Assembly (NCBI GenBank): GCA_005801395.1
Contig: SYDV01000317.1
Location: 1 to 6,332, forward strand
Direction of reading: 5' to 3'
DNA: 6,332 bases
Origin: Planctomycetia bacterium
Lineage (GTDB): Bacteria > Planctomycetota > UBA11346
Under the pieces are notes generated by a model. That model searched no databases. It was given only the letters and a program-made list of their open reading frames with translations, and was not told where the DNA came from. Made by a program: the position numbers and the translations under genes. Positions within the stretch are counted from its first letter, which is position 1. Each line of letters starts with the position of its first letter. This document shows positions 1 through 4,510 of the stretch, one piece after another.

Positions 1-1
1 C

Positions 2-106
2 CAACTAACCCAACAATGCGAACAAAGTCAGGCTCTCATTGCCGCCTTTCAAGGTTATTTACGTGGTACCCGTATCCGCGAACTAGAAAATAGTGATTGG
101 CAATAA
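2..106 (+). CDS. C-terminal fragment of an unidentified protein (5' end outside window)
   Basis: Reading from base 2 there are 34 open codons and then a TAA stop at 104-106. The peptide has the look of a real helical C-terminus: it is rich in Gln, Glu and Arg, with alternating hydrophobics, and ends in LENSDWQ. The other two frames do not continue sensibly into the next gene. The stop lies 5 nt before the ATG of the DUF58 gene, so the two are probably cotranscribed. In operons of this class the gene just before DUF58 is often a MoxR AAA+ ATPase, but this tail carries no MoxR feature I recognise, so I assign no family. It could be another operon member of unknown function. Too little is visible to say more. 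Confidence 0.6.
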   Translation, partial: QLTQQCEQSQALIAAFQGYLRGTRIRELENSDWQ

Positions 107-111
107 TTACT

Positions 112-1062
112 ATGGCAACTCAGACATCGGACATCGGACATCGGACATCGGACGCTCTCACCGAAGTCTTGCGCCAGGTTAAAAAGATTGAACTACGCAC
201 CAATCGGTTGGTTTCTTCGTTAGCCGCCGGGCCATATCGTTCGGCGTTTCGTGGGCAGGGAATGGCGTTTGAGGAAGTCCGCGAATATTCACCTGGTGAT
301 GATGTGCGCCAGATCGACTGGAACGTTACGGCGCGTGCTGGTTCGCCCTATATTAAAGTATTTCGTGAGGAACGTGAATTAAATCTCATTTTATTAGTCG
401 ATGTCAGTGGATCGATGCGTTTTGGCGCGATTCCCGGCGTATCTCCACGTGCTAAACTGGCTTTAGCCGCTGAAGCGGCGGCCGTGGTTGCTGTAACCGC
501 TTTGCGCAACAATGACCGCATTGGGTTGGTAACGTTCAGTGATCAAACGGAATTACATTTACCCGCGCGCAAGGGCCGAGGACATGTCGGTCGTTTGTTA
601 CGTGAGGTATTAGCGGCACCTGCCACAACCAGACCGACCGATCTCGGACATGCATTAGATGAATTAGTGCGCGTCAGCAAACGACGCTCAGTCTGTTTTT
701 TGATTAGTGACTTCCTGTTTACCCGTGGCGCAATTGATTTGCGGTTTAACGATGCGCTCGCGCGTGCGAGCCGGCGTCATGACGTGGTTGGACTACGGGT
801 GTGCGATCCTGCTGAACGGACCTTACCTGCGACCTCGTCACCATTCGTCTTGCAAAATACGGAAGGCCACGAGATGGGTGTGTTCGCGGGCGGTAAAGCG
901 GCCCGCCAACGCTACGAACGCGCGTATGCTGGCGCTCGTGGCGACGTCTTAAAAGCGTTCCGTGGCGCTGATTGCGATTTAGTAGAATTACGCACCGATC
1001 AGTCAGCATTCACTGCCTTGTCACGATTCTTCCGTGAGCGACGTCGGAGGATTCGTGGGTAA
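112..1062 (+). CDS. DUF58 family protein (VWA-like partner of MoxR/Bat operons)
   Basis: This 316-residue soluble protein belongs to the DUF58 family, which accompanies MoxR ATPases and VWA proteins; its biochemical role is unsettled. The family signature is clear: FRGQGMAFEEVREYSPGDD at residues 46-64, then VRQIDWNVTAR (65-75). A VWA-like fold follows with a MIDAS-type metal site: DVSGSM at 97-102, a candidate Thr at 176 in the PTDLGHAL stretch, and Asp200 in FLISDF. There is no signal peptide or membrane segment, so it is cytosolic. The length is close to the family norm of about 300. I chose ATG 112 over the in-frame TTG at 97, which lies inside the upstream gene; neither has a good ribosome binding site. 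Residues 4-14 are encoded by a tandem 7-bp repeat and precede the conserved core, which begins near residue 17. The 3' end overlaps the next gene. Confidence 0.93.
   Translation: MATQTSDIGHRTSDALTEVLRQVKKIELRTNRLVSSLAAGPYRSAFRGQGMAFEEVREYSPGDDVRQIDWNVTARAGSPYIKVFREERELNLILLVDVSGSMRFGAIPGVSPRAKLALAAEAAAVVAVTALRNNDRIGLVTFSDQTELHLPARKGRGHVGRLLREVLAAPATTRPTDLGHALDELVRVSKRRSVCFLISDFLFTRGAIDLRFNDALARASRRHDVVGLRVCDPAERTLPATSSPFVLQNTEGHEMGVFAGGKAARQRYERAYAGARGDVLKAFRGADCDLVELRTDQSAFTALSRFFRERRRRIRG
123..153 (+). repeat. Tandem 7-bp repeat (GACATCG x4 plus GAC) in the first codons of the DUF58 gene
   Basis: Four perfect consecutive copies of GACATCG occupy 123-150, followed by a partial GAC. Because 7 is not a multiple of 3, the encoded residues (TSDIGHRTSD) do not repeat until three units have been read; the array neither breaks the frame nor encodes a periodic peptide. 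It lies between the chosen start and the conserved DUF58 core. The motif resembles the 8-bp repeat of the batA-batB gap: GGACATC here, GGACTTCC there. Confidence 0.95.
1046..1050 (+). promoter_or_regulatory. Shine-Dalgarno GGAGG inside the DUF58 3' end, favouring GTG 1055
   Basis: A perfect GGAGG sits 4 nt before GTG 1055, which is in frame with the BatD-like protein. The other candidate starts lack such a site: GTG 1034 lies upstream of it, and ATG 1106 is preceded by an A-rich stretch with no purine block of this kind. The 4-nt spacing is somewhat short. The site lies within the last codons of DUF58, as expected for coupled translation. Confidence 0.5.
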
Positions 1063-2164
1063 TTTTCGCTCGCCTGGTAATTTCCTGGTTTTATCCAACG
1101 TAAAAATGAGCTCTGTGCTCATCGCGTTGGTTCTTTTATGTCTATCCTTATCGTTGACGGCAGTTGATGTTACGCCGCCTGCTCCGGCAGCACCGGCAGA
1201 ACAAGTTAAGGAACAGGTTAAGGACGCTCCCGTAGCAAAGCCCACCATTGCGCATTTTGGTGTCGAATTAACCGTTGATAAAACGGCGATATCGATTGGT
1301 GACACCGTAACCGCTACCGTGACGTATCGATGGCCAACATCTGCCGTCGTAGTGTCGGCTGACGGTGAGCCTGACCCAGCGCGCGATTTTGTTTTGGCTT
1401 TCGTTACGGATTTACCGCCACCAGAAAAATTCAGTAGCGGACAAGAAGAACGACGCGTGTTTCGCATAACCGTGGCCGCACCACAAAATGGTGCGTGGGA
1501 ATTACCACGTCCGACGTTAACAATTCGCAATGGTGCTGACACCTCTTCAATCGCTGCTGCAGCGGTTATTATTCAGGTGGGATTAGAAAGCGCTCCAGCA
1601 CAATTGCCTCCAGCACGACCAGCATGGACCCGCTCCCAAGCACCAAGCGAAAATTCCACCGCATGGTGGATGGTTGCTGTTGTACTCATTATTACTCTGG
1701 GAATTGTTTTATTACTCTGGACACGTCGACGCACTCCTACGAAACAACAAACCCCGTGGGAACTGTTCACTGATGACTGGCAAGCTGCTGCCGCTGCGGC
1801 TGATGGCAAAGAAGTTGGCGCGCGTCTCAGCTTAGGTTTGCGCCGTTGTTTGGGCACCGTCTTTCGTTTTGATGGACCTGCTTCCACCGCTAAAGAAACG
1901 CTAACCTTTTTACGTCGACGCCTACAGGACGCCGAACATCGCGAACTCACTCGCCTGCTTGAGCAATTAGATGCGTTCCGGTGGGCCGCCGATGATTTAG
2001 CTCCTTCTGCTGTTCGCCCCTTATTAGAAAATGGACGTGCCTGGGTGCGTTCGCTGCAACAACGTTTAGACGCAGAAGCCGAGGCCGCTCAGCTCGCCAA
2101 ACAAGATAAATCGTCGGCAAAGCAAAACGATTCCACCTCTAACCCAAGTGCTAGTGCGCCGTGA
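1055..2164 (+). CDS. BatD/DUF4381-like membrane protein with periplasmic Ig-like domain
   Basis: About 369 residues from GTG 1055. A signal peptide core lies at roughly residues 19-36 (SSVLIALVLLCLSLSLTA), then a Pro/Ala linker, then a beta-rich segment at about 63-175 resembling the Ig-like domains of BatD. A single membrane helix spans about 204-222, followed by a positive TRRR stop, so the N-terminal domain is extracytoplasmic. The cytosolic part (about 223-345) is helical and resembles the tail of BatD/DUF4381 proteins, with a LRRCLG...FRFDGPAST stretch and LLEQLDAFRWA. It ends in a polar Lys/Ser/Asn tail. Family assignment rests on layout and these resemblances, not on an alignment. The start is uncertain: GTG 1055 has a GGAGG site and overlaps DUF58 by 8 nt; GTG 1034 or ATG 1106 (which would begin the signal peptide directly) are alternatives. 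The stop overlaps batA. Confidence 0.8.
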   Translation: MGNFRSPGNFLVLSNVKMSSVLIALVLLCLSLSLTAVDVTPPAPAAPAEQVKEQVKDAPVAKPTIAHFGVELTVDKTAISIGDTVTATVTYRWPTSAVVVSADGEPDPARDFVLAFVTDLPPPEKFSSGQEERRVFRITVAAPQNGAWELPRPTLTIRNGADTSSIAAAAVIIQVGLESAPAQLPPARPAWTRSQAPSENSTAWWMVAVVLIITLGIVLLLWTRRRTPTKQQTPWELFTDDWQAAAAAADGKEVGARLSLGLRRCLGTVFRFDGPASTAKETLTFLRRRLQDAEHRELTRLLEQLDAFRWAADDLAPSAVRPLLENGRAWVRSLQQRLDAEAEAAQLAKQDKSSAKQNDSTSNPSASAP

Positions 2165-3216
2165 ATTCTGACACCACTGAATTAGCTTCACGTTTTAACG
2201 ACCTGTGGTACCTCGCCCTGGTCGTACTGCCGCTTATTGTGTTGTGGTGGCGCGAACGTCGCGGTGGCGCATCATTTCCAGGTTTTGCGTTAATGGCCGA
2301 AGCGCTACGCCCAAGTCATGGGCCATGGATCTATCGCTTATTAATCGCCGTTGGCTTAACCTTTCTCGCGCTCGCCATGGCACGGCCGCAAATTGGACGG
2401 TCTATCATTGAACGTGAGCAAGCTGGACGTGATCTCCAATTAGTGATCGACTTATCCGGCAGTATGCAAGTGGATGACTTAACGGATGAAAATGGACGCC
2501 GAATCGATCGGCTAGAAGCCGTCTGCACGGCAGCCAAACGCTTTGTTAAAAATCGCCCGAATGACCGGATTGGCCTAGTATTTTTTGGCGATCAGGCGCT
2601 GACCAGTTGTCCGTTAACCTATGATCATGAAACCGTCGAACAATTTATTGAACGTACCGAACAACAACAACGCGCGTTATGGAACAGTGGTCACGAACGT
2701 GGTTTATTAGGTAACGCGACCAATTTAGGTCTTGGCATTGGCACGGCTCTCCGTGGTTTAAAAGATCCCAAATCAAAAGGGCGCGCGATTATTTTAATTA
2801 CCGACGGCGCCGATTCGCGTGAATTAAAAGGTTGGGTTGATCCCTTAGAAGCCGCCCGCCATGCGCGCAGTAGTTCCGTGCGTCTCTACGGCATTGGTGT
2901 CGGCAATCCCAATGGCACCCGCAGTGTGCGTGATGCCTTTGGTCGTATGATGGTCAATCGTTTACCGCCACATTTGCAACCCGACATGAGCCGACTGGAA
3001 ACCATTGTCAGTCAAGCTGATGGTAAAGCCTTTCGTGCAAATGATCGTGAAGGCCTGGCTGAAGTTTTTACTAAAATCGACGAACTCGAACCAACGCCGC
3101 GCACCGTGCGTAAGCGCGAGGATTTTACCGATCGCTTTATGTGGCTACTCGCCATTGGCACCGCGCTTATTGGACTCGCACTAAGCTGCGAACCACGTTT
3201 GCGGGGGGTAAGTTGA
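2161..3216 (+). CDS. batA: BatA-like VWA-domain membrane protein
   Basis: A 351-residue protein with the BatA layout: two membrane helices at about 15-30 and 57-74, a VWA domain at about 92-290, and a C-terminal membrane helix at about 327-343. The metal site is complete: DLSGSM at 97-102, Thr187 in the GNATNLGLG stretch, and Asp215 in ITDGAD. The motif SCPLTYDH (149-156), shared with BatB, marks the family. The ending, with a FRANDREGLAEVFTKIDELE stretch before the last helix, is typical of BatA. The VWA domain is most likely extracytoplasmic and binds partners through the bound metal. The GTG start overlaps the previous stop (GTGA) and has no Shine-Dalgarno, so translation is probably coupled. 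Unlike the other junctions, its 3' end is followed by 316 nt before batB. Confidence 0.93.
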   Translation: MNSDTTELASRFNDLWYLALVVLPLIVLWWRERRGGASFPGFALMAEALRPSHGPWIYRLLIAVGLTFLALAMARPQIGRSIIEREQAGRDLQLVIDLSGSMQVDDLTDENGRRIDRLEAVCTAAKRFVKNRPNDRIGLVFFGDQALTSCPLTYDHETVEQFIERTEQQQRALWNSGHERGLLGNATNLGLGIGTALRGLKDPKSKGRAIILITDGADSRELKGWVDPLEAARHARSSSVRLYGIGVGNPNGTRSVRDAFGRMMVNRLPPHLQPDMSRLETIVSQADGKAFRANDREGLAEVFTKIDELEPTPRTVRKREDFTDRFMWLLAIGTALIGLALSCEPRLRGVS

Positions 3217-3258
3217 TGAATATTTCAACTACAAGTCCGGGATTCCTTTTTTATACTG

Positions 3259-3296
3259 GTCCGGAAGTCCGGAAGTCCGGAAGTCCGGAAGTCCGG
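3259..3296 (+). repeat. Tandem 8-bp repeat GTCCGGAA (4 copies plus 6 nt)
   Basis: Four perfect copies of GTCCGGAA at 3259-3290 are followed by GTCCGG at 3291-3296. Each unit contains the palindrome TCCGGA or its core CCGG. The array is the reverse complement of the array at 3417-3442, so 3259-3284 and 3417-3442 form a perfect 26-bp inverted repeat with a 132-nt spacer. Confidence 0.97.
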
Positions 3297-3442
3297 CGTG
3301 ATCGTCGCGTTAATAACTTCGTGAGATTTACGTGCGGCTTTCGTGAGCGCAGCGAACACCTTTCTGCAGTCGAACAACAATTTACCCTCGCACAATCTAA
3401 CCCCAGGTCGCCCAGGACTTCCGGACTTCCGGACTTCCGGAC
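3259..3442. repeat. Perfect 26-bp inverted repeat between opposed octamer arrays (possible hairpin)
   Basis: The arm at 3259-3284 is the exact reverse complement of 3417-3442. Because both arms are internally periodic by 8, they can pair in several shifted registers, and the second 48-bp unit offers a further partner at 3465-3496. In mRNA this would make a long GC-rich stem between batA and batB. No U-run follows, so it does not look like an intrinsic terminator. An effect on mRNA stability or relative BatB output is possible but is inference only. Confidence 0.7.
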
Positions 3443-3522
3443 TCCCGGATTCCCCGTCTCCCAGACTTTCGGACTTCCGGACTTCCGGACTCCCGGATTC
3501 CCCGTCTCCCAGACTTCCGGAC
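3417..3522 (+). repeat. Two 48-bp tandem units nested on the 8-bp repeat ACTTCCGG
   Basis: Each unit is four octamers (three ACTTCCGG-type and one ACTCCCGG) followed by the 16-mer ATTCCCCGTCTCCCAG. Unit 1 is 3417-3464 and unit 2 is 3465-3512. They differ at one base, C at 3421 versus T at 3469. A third unit starts at 3513 (ACTTCCGGAC) and breaks off 10 nt before the batB start. A degenerate relic of the 16-mer lies just upstream, with GTCGCCCAG at 3407-3415 against GTCTCCCAG at 3456-3464. The near identity of the two units indicates recent duplication. Confidence 0.97.
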
Positions 3523-3532
3523 GAGAAGAATC

Positions 3533-4510
3533 ATGACCTGGGCCAATATTTATCTCTTATGGTTATTGCTACCACTCGTGCTGCTCGCGGCACTCGTGCT
3601 CTGGTGGCGTAGTCGCATTTTTATCGCACAGGCTGGATTAGGTGTGGGTGTCCATCATTTGACGGCTGGGGTTGGACGACGTCGTGAAGTAATGCGCTTA
3701 GTCTTATTATGGAGCGGATTGGCCTTACTCATTGTGGCACTCGCAGGTCCACGCTGGGGCGCGCAGGATGAAAAACGTGCCAGCCGAGGAGCTGATTTAT
3801 TGCTGATCATTGACTGTAGTCGATCAATGATGGCCAAAGATTTACATCCGAATCGCTTGGAAGCGGCGCGACGTAAGGCGATTGATTTATTACAACTCGC
3901 ACCAGAAACCCGTTTAGCGCTGATGCCATTTGCGGCAGTTCCGGTTCTGCGTTGTCCTCTGACTGGCGATCATCATGCGATTGAATTAATGTTGCAAGAT
4001 TGCACGCCCGAATTATTTCCCGCAGAAAATGGTTATCAGGGCACCGCGATTGGTGCAGCAATTCAAGCGGGATTGCGTGTACTGGGCAAACAAGCGGAAC
4101 GTGGGCAATCCATTTTAGTAATGAGTGATGGAGCCGATGATGATAACAAAGCCGTGGAAGAAGCGGCAAAGGCAGCCAAACAAGCGGGGGTGCCCATTTA
4201 CGGAATTTTTTATGGTGACACCGAACGCGAAGTCAGCATCACCATTGATGGTAAGCAAGAAATTATGAAAGCCGATCGTTCAACTTTAGATAGCCTTGCA
4301 CAAGCCACGGGCGGACTCTGCGTTAATGCCCGCGATGACGAACAAGATATCACCGTTATTCATCAACACTTGCGCACGCACGTCGTGCAATTGCCGTGGG
4401 AAGAACGAAGTCGAGTCGTGCAAAGCGAACGTTATCAACTCGCCGTCTTGCCAGCGATGCTGCTTATTTTCTTTGGTGTTTTGCTGCCAACACGCCGGAG
4501 GCGGTCATGA
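3533..4510 (+). CDS. batB: BatB-like VWA-domain membrane protein
   Basis: A 325-residue paralogue of BatA. Hydrophobic helices lie at about 4-24 and 54-71, followed by the AGPRWG turn that usually leads into the VWA domain. The MIDAS residues are present: DCSRSM at 94-99, Thr171 in the YQGTAIGAAI stretch, and Asp199 in VMSDGADDD. RCPLTGDH at 140-147 matches the family motif seen in BatA. A last membrane helix at about 301-317 ends in the basic tail PTRRRRS, which should stay in the cytosol. It probably works with BatA as a metal-dependent binding module at the membrane. ATG 3533 has only a weak purine stretch (GAGAAG, 3523-3528) upstream, immediately after the repeat array. The stop overlaps the next start as ATGA. 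Confidence 0.93.
   Translation: MTWANIYLLWLLLPLVLLAALVLWWRSRIFIAQAGLGVGVHHLTAGVGRRREVMRLVLLWSGLALLIVALAGPRWGAQDEKRASRGADLLLIIDCSRSMMAKDLHPNRLEAARRKAIDLLQLAPETRLALMPFAAVPVLRCPLTGDHHAIELMLQDCTPELFPAENGYQGTAIGAAIQAGLRVLGKQAERGQSILVMSDGADDDNKAVEEAAKAAKQAGVPIYGIFYGDTEREVSITIDGKQEIMKADRSTLDSLAQATGGLCVNARDDEQDITVIHQHLRTHVVQLPWEERSRVVQSERYQLAVLPAMLLIFFGVLLPTRRRRS
4497..4501 (+). promoter_or_regulatory. Shine-Dalgarno GGAGG for the BatC-like gene
   Basis: A perfect GGAGG ends 5 nt before ATG 4507 and lies within the last codons of batB. With the ATGA overlap it fixes the start of the BatC-like gene, and it shows that this organism uses Shine-Dalgarno sites in at least part of the operon. Confidence 0.75.

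Larger units (their letters stand above)
3217..3532. other. batA-batB gap filled with repeats; no convincing gene
   Basis: This is the only sizeable gap in an otherwise overlapping operon. It contains an 8-bp repeat array in one orientation (3259-3296), about 120 nt of less ordered sequence, and an opposed array built from 48-bp units (3417-3522). Degenerate repeat traces extend outward: AGTCCGGGATTCC at 3234-3246 matches the ACTCCCGGATTCC of the array at 11 of 13 positions. One frame stays open right across, from ATG 3216 (sharing its A with the batA stop) to TGA 3534-3536 (overlapping the batB ATG). Its 106-codon product is low complexity and resembles no family I know, so I do not call it a gene. 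I see no clear promoter or terminator. Confidence 0.8.

Noticed and set aside
97..111. TTG at 97 as the DUF58 start
   Set aside because: It lies inside the upstream gene, uses a rarer start codon and adds only five residues (MAIIT); ATG 112 is simpler.
1021..1542. Long minus-strand open frame of 173 codons opposite the BatD-like gene
   Set aside because: The + strand frame has a signal peptide, a TM segment and operon overlaps. The minus product is low-complexity Ser/Thr/Gly and antisense to it.
3259..3442. Rho-independent terminator between batA and batB
   Set aside because: The stem is separated by a 132-nt spacer, no T-run follows it, and the operon continues directly into batB.
3259..3522. 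CRISPR array
   Set aside because: The units are 8 bp and 48 bp tandem repeats without unique spacers, and opposed arrays do not fit CRISPR structure.
3141..3612. Overlapping + strand open frames through the batA-batB gap, with repeated GLPDFRTPGFPVSQ peptides
   Set aside because: The periodic peptide is produced by the 48-bp DNA repeat. The frames run into batA or batB coding sequence, and no family resemblance is visible. Kept only as a possible coupling frame in the findings.
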